From an uncultured Prevotellaceae bacterium (GTDB taxonomy: Bacteria > Bacteroidota > Bacteroidia > Bacteroidales > Muribaculaceae): a DNA stretch of 41,590 nucleotides. Position 1 is the first letter of the stretch, and every line of letters begins with the position of its first letter. Shown here piece after piece: positions 1 to 6,377 of the stretch. The position numbers were made by a program, and so were the translations under genes. Location: NCBI GenBank assembly GCA_937904375.1, contig CALDIG010000207.1, positions 1 through 41,590 on the forward strand, written 5' to 3'. Below the pieces are notes generated by a model. The model searched no databases, was not told the origin of the DNA, and saw nothing but the letters and a program-made list of their open reading frames with translations.

Positions 1-72
1 ACGTTTTTTTCAATGAACAATACCTGCATTGAAAATACATCCTGCAAAATGACCATTACGCCAAAAAAAATT

Positions 73-606
73 ATGAAGAAACTATTTTTTATTGCAGCAG
101 TTGCCCTGTCTATGAGCTTAGTAGCATGCTCGGGTGGCAACAAAGAGAACAGCGCCAGCGACTCTAGTAAATCGACTCAGAGTGTTGAGGAGATTAAAGA
201 TGGAAACACCTTTGAAGCTAAGAGTTACACTATTAGCTATCCTAAGGATTGGAAAGAGACATTTTCAACCGACGACGTCCTGAATGTTAAGTCGGCCGAC
301 GAGGCTATGACCTTCAGCATTAATTACGATGCCGAGGGACCAACAGCCGACCAGTTGAAGGATAAAGCAGACTTCGCAAAGCGTGTTAATACAGACCTCT
401 ACAAAGAAGTAGATGAACCCAAAGTAATCGCCGAAAACTTTATAACCCTGCGCCGAGTGACCAACGAAGGAGAAGTAGAGTTGTCCTTTACGAAGGTTCT
501 TGACGGCACAAAGTGCATAATGGGTGCCATGAAATCTCCTGCCGACAAAGAGGCTGAAGCCGAGAAAATTCTTATGAGCATCATCAATTCAGTAAAATTG
601 AAATAA
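73..606 (+). CDS. Small exported lipoprotein, unknown function
   Basis: The protein is 177 residues when started at the ATG at 73, which gives a classic lipoprotein signal: two lysines, a hydrophobic stretch and the lipobox LVACS with the cysteine near residue 19. An earlier in-frame ATG at 13 would put about 20 unsuited residues before the signal peptide. After the cysteine there is a Ser/Asn/Asp-rich linker, then a compact domain of about 130 residues with the start TISYPKDWKET, resembling the PsbP/DUF1795-like folds of small lipoproteins; that comparison is only an impression. It should be anchored in a membrane facing the periplasm or cell surface. It stands alone, with a degenerate gene on the opposite strand downstream. 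No enzyme motif is visible, so function is unknown. Confidence 0.8.
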   Translation: MKKLFFIAAVALSMSLVACSGGNKENSASDSSKSTQSVEEIKDGNTFEAKSYTISYPKDWKETFSTDDVLNVKSADEAMTFSINYDAEGPTADQLKDKADFAKRVNTDLYKEVDEPKVIAENFITLRRVTNEGEVELSFTKVLDGTKCIMGAMKSPADKEAEAEKILMSIINSVKLK

Positions 607-640
607 GATTCTTTTCACAATACCTGCCCGAAAAGGATTA

Positions 641-917
641 TTAGGGTGCGACATCATAGACCACGATGTACTGCGAGAGCATGTCTTTCCAGTCATCGAG
701 GATTTTCCGCTCGGCATCGGTCGAGGCGTTGGCGAGCAGGTTAGTGATGTCTTGCAGCAGCTTGCCGACAGTCTCGGGCGAGATGTTTTCTTTGCATAAT
801 CTGCTCACGCTCGGCAATGCTTGAGCAAGCTCAAAATTGCGCTCTCTTACTCGCAGATTTCTCGGTCTCGACTCGGAACGCCGAGATTAGCGAGGTGAGT
901 TGTGTTACATTAATCAT
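641..917 (-). pseudogene. Small gene (69 codons) interrupted by a 67-bp insert
   Basis: Read on the minus strand from the ATG at 917, the frame gives a 20-residue start (MINVTQLTSLISAFRVETEK) and soon stops. A second frame, ending at the TAA at 641-643, gives a convincing amphipathic C-terminus (ISPETVGKLLQDITNLL, then AERKILDDWKDMLSQYIVVY). The two frames differ by one base. Removing 791-857 (67 bp) joins them in frame into one protein of exactly 69 residues. The insert contains two small hairpins (TTGAGC/GCTCAA and TGCTCAC/GTGAGCA). The intact product would be a small helical protein of unknown function; as it stands it is broken. Confidence 0.7.
791..857. repeat. 67-bp hairpin-rich insert inside the broken small gene
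   Basis: This segment is what separates the two halves of the reading frame at 641-917. It contains an inverted pair GAGCAAGCTC-like hairpin and a second short stem around GCTCACGCTCGGC. A TTTC tetramer lies at both edges (787-790 and 858-861). The size and palindromic content suggest a miniature mobile or repetitive element. No second copy was seen in this window. Confidence 0.5.
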
Positions 918-971
918 AGTTTGCTGTTTTTTTCAGCAAAGGTAGATTGAAGCAGTCGCCCACCAAAAGAC

Positions 972-1006
972 AAAAAAAGCCCACCGATGATTGTTCGGTG
1001 AGCCTT
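972..1006 (-). terminator. Intrinsic terminator of the secreted-protein gene
   Basis: On the minus strand a stem built from GGCTCACCGA and TCGGTGGGCT, with a seven-base loop and one G-T wobble, is followed directly by seven T residues. It lies 22 bp past the stop of the gene at 1029-2072, as expected for rho-independent termination. Confidence 0.75.
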
Positions 1007-1028
1007 AGTGAATGAACTGTGAGACGTC

Positions 1029-2072
1029 TTATCTCACAATCAGTTTCTTTCCGTCCTCGATGACGATGCCCTTGTAGTCCTTGCCCACGGGCTGACCCAT
1101 CAGGTTGTAACGCTGGCCGCTGCGTGGCTGGGCTACGTCAAGGTAAATTAAGCCTGTGACGGTGGTTTCCTTGAACGTGGCATTGATGGTCACGGGGACC
1201 GCCGGCATCAGGAAGGTGTAGGTGCCGTTCTCGCCCGCAGTGTAATCCACATTGGCGCGGCGTGGTGCCAACATTGGTGCGCCGCTTGGCTCGGCGGCAT
1301 CAACGGTCGTGATGGTGAGTGCTTCAAGCTCGTAGCCATTGTCTGGCGTTACGGTGAGCGTTACGGTTTCGCCCTCGGCGGCACTCTTCTTGTCGCAAGT
1401 CACCGAGCCATTCTCAAACGACTCCGGCAAGGTGATGCTGTAAGCTGACGCAAGTTCAACCTTGGTGTAAATAACCGTGGTCACTTCACAACTGTAAACT
1501 ATATCAGTTTGCACATGCTTAATAACCTGACCTTCTTCGACGGAATACCATACATTGTTTGTGGATGTAGCCCCTTCATGAGATACAATACAGTTTTCCG
1601 CATTGACAGGATTGTCTATGGTTGATGTCCTTTCCTCGGTCCTGACATCGAGAACTGCTTTGAAACCCTCGTCAATGTCATAAAGGTTTGAGTTGACCGT
1701 GGACGTTGCCGTTTTGCCTGGATAGTAGAGCAATCCTACATACTGCGCACTGCTCCAATTTTCGTCTATTGCTGTAGAAAGTTCTGCATTAGAGCAAAAA
1801 GCGAAGGCTTCGGGCGTGTAATTATCGGGCCAATTAGCTTGGAAAAGGGTGGCATAATCGCCATCGGCCATGCCATTTAGGGCATCAAGCAGGTTTTGTC
1901 GGACAACACTATTCATTGTGACGTCATCTGAATATAGGTATTTGATGACCGACACGCCATCCACCATGACCTCACCAACATACACGGTGAAATTCTTGAT
2001 TACGTCTTCAGACGAAACGACAGTGTTGATGACATTCTGTGCCCAAGTCGAGACGTTAATGAGCACAGCCAC
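1029..2072 (-). CDS. Secreted InlB-repeat-like protein with Bacteroidales C-terminal tail; start codon appears lost
   Basis: The visible frame is 347 residues starting at a GTG (2072). It contains a domain of the InlB B-repeat-like type (GSVTCDKKSAAEGETVTLTV, then PDNGYELEALTI; roughly residues 225-310), and ends with a Bacteroidales tail (RYNLMGQPVGKDYKGIVIED, then the basic end KKLIVR) often seen on secreted proteins and similar to type IX sorting tails. The GTG start falls inside the signal peptide: codons just upstream still read K-S-L-L-L-L-V before VAVLINVSTWAQ, but the preceding codon is TAA (2091-2093) where MKK is expected. So the gene either uses a poor internal start or is a recent pseudogene. 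No catalytic domain is visible; a surface or secreted role is inferred. Confidence 0.6.
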   Translation of the reverse strand: MAVLINVSTWAQNVINTVVSSEDVIKNFTVYVGEVMVDGVSVIKYLYSDDVTMNSVVRQNLLDALNGMADGDYATLFQANWPDNYTPEAFAFCSNAELSTAIDENWSSAQYVGLLYYPGKTATSTVNSNLYDIDEGFKAVLDVRTEERTSTIDNPVNAENCIVSHEGATSTNNVWYSVEEGQVIKHVQTDIVYSCEVTTVIYTKVELASAYSITLPESFENGSVTCDKKSAAEGETVTLTVTPDNGYELEALTITTVDAAEPSGAPMLAPRRANVDYTAGENGTYTFLMPAVPVTINATFKETTVTGLIYLDVAQPRSGQRYNLMGQPVGKDYKGIVIEDGKKLIVR

Positions 2073-2141
2073 AAGTAAGAGTAATGATTTTTACGCTAAT
2101 TGTTTTTATTGTTAATAATCAAGTTATTTGCACGACGAAAA

Positions 2142-2274
2142 ACGGCACAACCGACCGAATGAGCCGTTTGTGCCGTATATCTTGGCAGCGACAAGTCGCT
2201 GAAATCTAACGTGTCACCGCAAAATGGGGAGGTAATAATGCGCTATCATTCAGCGATTTATGCAAATCGCTGCC
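2142..2274. repeat. Nested inverted repeats in the gap between the secreted protein and hepT
   Basis: The 236-bp gap 2073-2308 carries no gene. ACGGCACAA (2142-2150) pairs with TTGTGCCGT (2168-2176), a perfect 9-bp stem. GGCAGCGA (2184-2191) pairs with TCGCTGCC (2267-2274), and the word CAGCGA recurs between them. The first hairpin has no T-run, so it is not a classic terminator; the set looks like a small palindromic intergenic element. Confidence 0.5.
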
Positions 2275-2308
2275 ACATTGAGCGGTATGTTGACAATCGC
2301 GCATCACT

Positions 2309-2653
2309 TCATGCTTCTTGCAAAAATTGTTCAATAAGCGGTTTCAATTCTACCAAATCATCTTGAATGACACTCCACACTAAAGCGAGCGAGATCTGAT
2401 AATAACCATGAACTAACACATGGCGCATTCGTACTATTTGCTCCCACTCAACTTGTGGGTGCTGATCTTTGAAATCAAGAGAGAGCATATAGGCTGCTTC
2501 TCCTATAATTTCCACGCATTTCACGATGGCATATTGAAGAACTTTGTTGTCTTGTAAATCATACAAAGTCTTCCCGGCGACAAATTCTTCAACATTATTG
2601 AGTTGCTCCAAGATGTGTTCGAGTCTTCCTCTATCTCTAATTGGCTCTCTCAT
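2309..2653 (-). CDS. hepT: HepT-family HEPN ribonuclease toxin
   Basis: This 114-residue helical protein matches the HepT (DUF86) family in length and layout. The signature RX4HXY is present near residues 80-86 as RHVLVHGY. In characterised HepT/MntA pairs the Arg and His form the RNase site, and the Tyr is AMP-modified by the partner antitoxin, which shuts the toxin off. The start overlaps the 3' end of the upstream nucleotidyltransferase gene by 17 bp, the usual translational coupling for this toxin-antitoxin type. The product would cleave RNA in the cytoplasm when unmodified. All key residues are present, so the toxin appears intact. Confidence 0.88.
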   Translation of the reverse strand: MREPIRDRGRLEHILEQLNNVEEFVAGKTLYDLQDNKVLQYAIVKCVEIIGEAAYMLSLDFKDQHPQVEWEQIVRMRHVLVHGYYQISLALVWSVIQDDLVELKPLIEQFLQEA

Positions 2654-2933
2654 AAATCAAAGTTTTATCCTGCTCGGCTGTTCGTTGGGCAAAAGGCAAT
2701 AATTGACCATCTTCTACTAAATCCACTTCACGACCAAGCAATTTCTCTAAATCAATTGCCATACCAAAATATCGCAACCCAATATGTTGCGAATAATCAA
2801 GGGAAACAAGGATGTCAATATCACTATCTGGGGTCTCCTCGCCACGAGCGAAAGAGCCAAACAGCCAAGCTTTCAAGACGGGTTGTGTCTTGAAATACTC
2901 GGCGATTGTAGTTTTGATGTCTTGCGTACTCAT
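2637..2933 (-). CDS. mntA: MntA-family minimal nucleotidyltransferase antitoxin
   Basis: The chosen ATG at 2933 gives 98 residues; an upstream ATG at 2972 would add 13 residues and lies at about the predicted transcription start. The nucleotidyltransferase motif GSFARGEETPDSDIDILV (about residues 26-43) fits GSX10DXD, with a probable third acidic residue in REVDLVE. MntA proteins transfer AMP from ATP to the HepT tyrosine and so neutralise it. The gene is first in a two-gene operon with hepT and overlaps it by 17 bp. A promoter with TTG, a 19-bp spacer and TACCTTTG lies immediately upstream. The pair is a complete, probably functional toxin-antitoxin module, though it sits among decayed genes. 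Confidence 0.87.
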   Translation of the reverse strand: MSTQDIKTTIAEYFKTQPVLKAWLFGSFARGEETPDSDIDILVSLDYSQHIGLRYFGMAIDLEKLLGREVDLVEDGQLLPFAQRTAEQDKTLIYERAN

Positions 2934-2959
2934 GTGCCAAAAACCTATTATACCATTTG

Positions 2960-2989
2960 CAAAGGTAAACACAATTTTTCAAACAACAA
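2960..2989 (-). promoter_or_regulatory. Bacteroidetes promoter of mntA-hepT
   Basis: On the minus strand TTG (2987-2989), a 19-bp spacer and TACCTTTG (2967-2960) match the Bacteroidetes -33/-7 pattern. The predicted start of transcription falls about 20 bases upstream of the chosen mntA ATG at 2933. Confidence 0.6.
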
Positions 2990-3082
2990 TTGAAACAGCC
3001 GAAAAATATTGATGCTATGTTGTTTTTTGCCGTTTTTTGCCGAATGAGGTAGGAACTTGATTGTGCAATCGATATTCACTCA

Positions 3083-3223
3083 TCACTGTTCGGCGTTAAA
3101 CTCCGGGAAGTGGGTTTCATGCTTTCGCATGAAGTCCACGATGTCACGCAGCGACTGGATGTTGAGCAGCTAGGCAATCAGCTACTCAATGGTGTTGTCG
3201 CGGTTGGTCTTAGGGGTATGAAG
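3083..3223 (-). pseudogene. Remnant of a small gene with two in-frame TAG codons
   Basis: The minus-strand frame ending at the TGA at 3083-3085 reads as a plausible small helical protein (LLNIQSLRDIVDFMRKHE, then HFPEFNAEQ), preceded by KTNRDNTIE. Two TAG codons interrupt it (IE-stop-LIA-stop-LL), each where a CAG glutamine codon would fit. No start codon is evident. It lies just downstream of the 75-residue gene and is not in its frame. I take it as a decayed gene; its family is not recognised. Confidence 0.45.
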
Positions 3224-3225
3224 TT

Positions 3226-3453
3226 TTACTTTTTAGTTGAGATCATCACTTTTGCCCAGTCGCCGGTGCTTTGGTCGATGATGCCGAAAAAGTCGGGTTC
3301 ATTGACGATTTCTGCATCGGGGCAGTCGGCAAATTGCACCTCAATAATCTCCTTGAGGCTCTCAAATTTCTCCTGAGCCTCGGTATCATTGGTGAAACGG
3401 AACTCATCGCGACCGTCCTCGCTCTCACTATAGTATTGGAATATAACTTTCAT
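3226..3453 (-). CDS. Small acidic hypothetical protein, 75 residues
   Basis: The frame starts at ATG 3453 with a beta-type start (MKVIFQYYSE), has a central amphipathic helix (TEAQEKFESLKEIIEVQF), and ends with a second strand pair (FFGIIDQSTGDWAKVMISTK). The alternation of hydrophobic residues and sensible codon use suggest a real gene, but it is short and no family was recognised. It is strongly acidic, lacks a signal peptide and would be cytoplasmic. It is followed by a nonsense-bearing remnant and preceded by a 219-bp gap (3454-3672) holding only an inverted repeat (CGCTTAAAATT at 3551-3561 against 3626-3636). Confidence 0.55.
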   Translation of the reverse strand: MKVIFQYYSESEDGRDEFRFTNDTEAQEKFESLKEIIEVQFADCPDAEIVNEPDFFGIIDQSTGDWAKVMISTKK

Positions 3454-3672
3454 AGATTAAGACTGTGCATTATCGTTTTTCGTTTATCGAAGACAGGTGT
3501 GAGACTTGTAGCTACACATTCTGCATAGCCATATAGCTCGAAGGTCGCTTCGCTTAAAATTGAATTAAAATTGATAAAAAATTTCATATTCGCATGAGAA
3601 AAATTTTCATTTAAATTTTCAATAAATTTTAAGCGCGTAGCGCGCCCATCCAGTATCTAACGCCATTGTGCA

Positions 3673-4632
3673 TTATGAATTATGCATTTTCTCATGATGC
3701 CAAATCTCTAGGCTGTTGAAGGCGTTTTGCCACAGGATGTAGAAGCCAGGGCCCACGGCGGCAAGAGGATGCAGCCATGCGCTGGAAATCCAGATGGCGA
3801 AGGCAGTGTTCTTCTGCCCCATCGCCTGACCCATCTCGGTAGTGGCATGGAAAAAACGGCCCACATAGCGGCCAATGGCAAACTGCACGAAAGTAATCGC
3901 CAGGCTTGTAAGTGCCACCACAACAATGAACCACACCGTGGTGCCGGAGTTCATGATGTTGCGCATTGTCGCTCCCGAAATCACCAGCAGCAACACTCCC
4001 CACAGGTAGAACGACAGGTCTTTGTTGCTGATGATGAGACGGTGCAGACGAGGCGCAAAATGCTTGACAACGTAGGCAAGTGCCATTGGCGCCAACAGCA
4101 CCGTGCAAACTCGCTCAAGCAGAGCCAAGAAGGCATCCCAGAACGGCATGTCGATGCTCTCGTCAACGAGCGGGAACACAGCAGGAATCAGCATTGCCGC
4201 AAGGAAATTGCTCAGCAGCATAAAGGTAGTCATCTTCTCGAGGTCCCCGTCGAGTTTGGCGGTGACCACTGGCGCTGCCGTGGCGCAAGGACATATCACA
4301 CAGCATATTATGCACTCCATTAGCACAAGGTCGTTGCCCTTTGCGTCATAATGCATAATAAGCACCGTGCTCACTATCACCAGCACCAGTTGTAGAGCCA
4401 ATATCACGAAATGCCACCAGCAAGGACGCATACGGTGGAAATCGGCACGGCAGAAGGTCACAAACAGTATCACAAACAATATCCACGGCAGGATGAAGTC
4501 GAAGAAACTGTTGAACACCCGCGACGCCCCATCAAGTGCAGGAGTGAAGTAAAAGATGAAATAGACCAATATGCCCGTCGTCATCGACACTGGCAAAGTC
4601 CACTCTTTCAAGATCTTGATAAGTTTGTTCAT
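3673..4632 (-). CDS. Polytopic membrane transporter, BASS-like
   Basis: The product is 319 residues with about nine or ten hydrophobic segments. The internal stretch CVICPCATAAPVVTAKLDGD and the later segment GQAMGQKNTAFAIWIS resemble the two discontinuous-helix regions of the bile acid:sodium symporter (BASS) superfamily, where such elements bind substrate and sodium. The substrate cannot be read from sequence. The start codon overlaps the stop of the upstream RNA methyltransferase gene by four bases (ATGA), so the two are translationally coupled. The last few residues (KMHNS) are encoded by an intergenic word repeat, suggesting that the original stop was displaced. Inner-membrane location is clear; family assignment is moderate. 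Confidence 0.78.
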   Translation of the reverse strand: MNKLIKILKEWTLPVSMTTGILVYFIFYFTPALDGASRVFNSFFDFILPWILFVILFVTFCRADFHRMRPCWWHFVILALQLVLVIVSTVLIMHYDAKGNDLVLMECIICCVICPCATAAPVVTAKLDGDLEKMTTFMLLSNFLAAMLIPAVFPLVDESIDMPFWDAFLALLERVCTVLLAPMALAYVVKHFAPRLHRLIISNKDLSFYLWGVLLLVISGATMRNIMNSGTTVWFIVVVALTSLAITFVQFAIGRYVGRFFHATTEMGQAMGQKNTAFAIWISSAWLHPLAAVGPGFYILWQNAFNSLEIWHHEKMHNS

Positions 4633-5168
4633 AGGATATCACATTTCAGTGCTTTGAAGAAATGCCACATCACGATGGCGGCGGAGCAGGCGATGTTGAG
4701 TGAGTGCTTGGTGCCGTGCTGGGGAATCTCGATGCAGCAGTCGCTGGCATCGACCACCGCCTGACTTACGCCCTTCACTTCATTGCCGAAGACGAGGGCA
4801 TATTTCTCGCCTGGCTCAATGGCAAACCGCTCAAGACTCACGCTGCCATGCACCTGCTCAATCGCGCAAATTTTATAACCCTGCTCTCGCAGCTGCCCAA
4901 CGGCTTCGAGGGAGGTTTTGTGATAGGTCCACGCCACCGAGTCCTCGGCTCCGAGGGCGGTCTTGTGAATCTCGTGACTTGGTGGGGTGCCAGTGATGCC
5001 GCACAGGGCTATGCGCTCGATGACAAACGCGTCGGCGGTGCGGAACACACTACCTACATTCATCTCGCTGCGCACATCGTCGAGCACCACAGCCACTGGA
5101 ATTTTCTCTATATTTTTGAACTCATCGGTGCTGATGCGATGAAGATCGAGCATTGATTTCTTGAGCAT
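4629..5168 (-). CDS. SpoU/TrmH-family RNA 2'-O-methyltransferase
   Basis: The 179-residue protein has the three SPOUT motifs: NVGSVFRTADA (about residues 36-46), VFGNEVKGVS (about 126-135) and IPQHGTKHSLNIA (about 147-159), which together form the trefoil knot binding S-adenosylmethionine. Members methylate the 2'-hydroxyl of a ribose in tRNA or rRNA; the exact target is not readable. There is no extra N-terminal RNA-binding domain, and the length is typical of the short Bacteroidales form. The start at 5168 matches the family start style (M-x-K-x-x-M-x-x-L-x-R-I-S); an internal ATG at 5153 is possible. It overlaps the following transporter gene by four bases, and its 5' end overlaps a truncated gene. 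Confidence 0.9.
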   Translation of the reverse strand: MLKKSMLDLHRISTDEFKNIEKIPVAVVLDDVRSEMNVGSVFRTADAFVIERIALCGITGTPPSHEIHKTALGAEDSVAWTYHKTSLEAVGQLREQGYKICAIEQVHGSVSLERFAIEPGEKYALVFGNEVKGVSQAVVDASDCCIEIPQHGTKHSLNIACSAAIVMWHFFKALKCDIL

Positions 5169-5376
5169 ATTCTATAGGATGAAATAATAATTTATACTTA
5201 GGTATCATTCGTTGTGATACCAATATGAAATAGAGTGAAATCATTTCCTTGTTGACAGCACGCATCGCCTCATATTGAGCCGAGCGAATGCGCTTCAACA
5301 CATCATAACGAAAACTGTTGTACTCTCCACCAGTTATTACTATATTATTACTTTCTTCCATAATCTTATTACTCAA
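5122..5376 (-). pseudogene. Truncated DUF1016/PDDEXK_nuclease N-terminal fragment
   Basis: Residues about 15-50 (YDVLKRIRSAQYEAMRAVNK, then EMISLY) match the start of DUF1016-type (YhcG-like) proteins, which are normally about 340 residues with an N-terminal DNA-binding-like domain and a C-terminal PD-(D/E)xK nuclease. Here similarity ends after EMISLY, about 145 bases from the start; the rest is unrelated sequence running 47 bases into the methyltransferase gene. The nuclease part is gone. A TAATTTTG promoter element (5520-5527) still lies upstream, so the fragment and the SpoU gene may share a transcript. A short hairpin, GGTATCA/TGATACC (5202-5222), lies in the junk part and just before the SpoU start. 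Confidence 0.65.
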
Positions 5377-5379
5377 CTT

Positions 5380-5502
5380 TAGAGTTTAGTGTTTAGAGAA
5401 GAAATTTTTTTCAAAATTTTCAATTTTTCACACTGATTATCCTCTAAACTCTAACCACTAAACATTAAACTTTGAGCAAGTTAACAACTTGCGAAACTTG
5501 AG
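5380..5502 (-). repeat. 123-bp dispersed repeat, copy A (inverted relative to copy B)
   Basis: Its reverse complement matches 34324-34446 over all 123 bp with about four mismatches and no gaps by eye. The outer parts are made of variants of TTTAGTGTTTAGAG; the middle is CAGTGTGAAAAATTGAAAAT. One end carries a GCAAGTTGTTAACTTGC palindrome. It lies upstream of the truncated DUF1016 gene. It is non-coding. Confidence 0.85.
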
Positions 5503-5519
5503 CCTTATTATTTCCAATG

Positions 5520-5527
5520 CAAAATTA
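5520..5527 (-). promoter_or_regulatory. Bacteroidetes -7 element upstream of the DUF1016 remnant and SpoU
   Basis: On the minus strand the sequence reads TAATTTTG followed by C, a perfect TAnnTTTG. It lies about 150 bases upstream of the remnant's ATG, with repeat copy A in between. No convincing -33 TTG is present. Confidence 0.4.
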
Positions 5528-5610
5528 CGAAAAATATAGAAGATTATGCCTTAAAACGCCGCAAAATCATTTTTTCCCTTCGTAATCGCGGCAATTTAAG
5601 ATTTTTGTAG

Positions 5611-5618
5611 TATATTTG
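5611..5618 (+). promoter_or_regulatory. -7 promoter element of the 6S-like RNA
   Basis: TATATTTG is a perfect TAnnTTTG match. Transcription would start about 5623-5626, giving an RNA of roughly 210 bases up to the terminator ending near 5837. Confidence 0.5.
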
Positions 5619-5622
5619 CCAA

Positions 5623-5837
5623 CGGATTGCAGAGGCAATCTTTACATTTTGAATTAAAAAGAGCGTTTTGCTTATCACTCTTAGTTGGAAACTTAGGAAC
5701 TTTTCAATAAGATGAGAGGATAGCAAAATAGTTTGCGTGTATAGCGTGAGCTGTTATTCCCGTCATCTTCATCTTAAGGTTTCCTAAGACCTCCAACTAA
5801 AGGTGTGGCGAATCAGTCCACGCTTTTCTTGTTTTTT
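5623..5837 (+). ncRNA. ssrS: 6S-like RNA (Bacteroidales-1 type)
   Basis: No open frame is present, but the region folds into one long imperfect hairpin. TTAGTTGG (5681-5688) pairs with CCAACTAA (5793-5800); CTTAGGAA (5692-5699) pairs with TTCCTAAG (about 5781-5788); GATGA pairs with TCATC further in, leaving a large internal region in the middle. This open-bubble hairpin of about 200 bases, with its own promoter and terminator, matches the general design of 6S RNA, which binds RNA polymerase holoenzyme by mimicking melted promoter DNA. From memory the paired words also resemble the Bacteroidales-1 motif, considered a 6S variant. The identification rests on structure and recall rather than a covariance search. 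Confidence 0.6.
5802..5837 (+). terminator. Intrinsic terminator of the 6S-like RNA
   Basis: GTGTGG pairs with CCACGC around a nine-base loop and is followed by TTTTCTTGTTTTTTG. It closes the structured RNA region and separates it from the lipoprotein gene that starts at 5883. Confidence 0.65.
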
Positions 5838-5882
5838 GTTTAATCGGGCATAGGGCTGATGTCAACAAAAAATTTTTTGATT

Positions 5883-6377
5883 ATGAAAAAAATTCTAATG
5901 CTTTTACTCTTGCTGTTGCCGCTGGCAATGGCATCGTGCGGAGACGACAAGGACGAACCGACCACCAACACCACCAAAGACCCTGACGGGACAATCATTG
6001 TCAATGTGAATTTAGATTATGACACATCGGCTGGCGGGTGTGGAATTCAATTAGGCAAAGACTATAATTTGCGCTGTTCTGGTTCTAGAGGTCAAGTTTC
6101 TATCGTAGGACCAGTCAAGGGTATAGGCAATATCAACGTCACTGCGGTCCAGACACAGAGCCTGACTTGGACAAGATATGCCGCAGCAGAAGTGGGATAT
6201 GGATATATATTTAAAGTTTATACAGATGATTATACATTTGAAAATAACCAAAGAATATATTACTATGACTATTATGCCGTATATGTTGCTTCAGAGATAG
6301 GCAGTACCAGTGGAGGCGTGATGGGCTACACTCTGAAAGTGAGAAAACTGCTCGAGAATGTGCCTTGGCAAAATTAA
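5883..6377 (+). CDS. Small lipoprotein, unknown function
   Basis: The ATG at 5883 gives 164 residues with a textbook lipoprotein signal: MKK, a run of leucines and the lipobox AMASC, followed by GDDKDEP, an acidic segment after the cysteine like the export signal that sends Bacteroidetes lipoproteins to the cell surface. An ATG at 5859 would add eight residues before the lysines and is less likely. The mature part (about 140 residues) is rich in Tyr, Val and Thr, suggesting a beta-sandwich. No enzymatic motif or known family is recognised. The gene follows the 6S-like RNA terminator by about 45 bases and faces the convergent ABC transporter gene across a bidirectional terminator. Confidence 0.8.
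   Translation: MKKILMLLLLLLPLAMASCGDDKDEPTTNTTKDPDGTIIVNVNLDYDTSAGGCGIQLGKDYNLRCSGSRGQVSIVGPVKGIGNINVTAVQTQSLTWTRYAAAEVGYGYIFKVYTDDYTFENNQRIYYYDYYAVYVASEIGSTSGGVMGYTLKVRKLLENVPWQN

Noticed and set aside
3083..3223. Recoding of TAG as glutamine
   Set aside because: The sulfatase-fold gene and other genes end normally at TAG, so TAG is a stop here.
5544..5726. Possible small minus-strand protein over the 6S-like RNA
   Set aside because: It overlaps a palindromic RNA structure with plus-strand promoter and terminator, and the peptide has no protein-like pattern.
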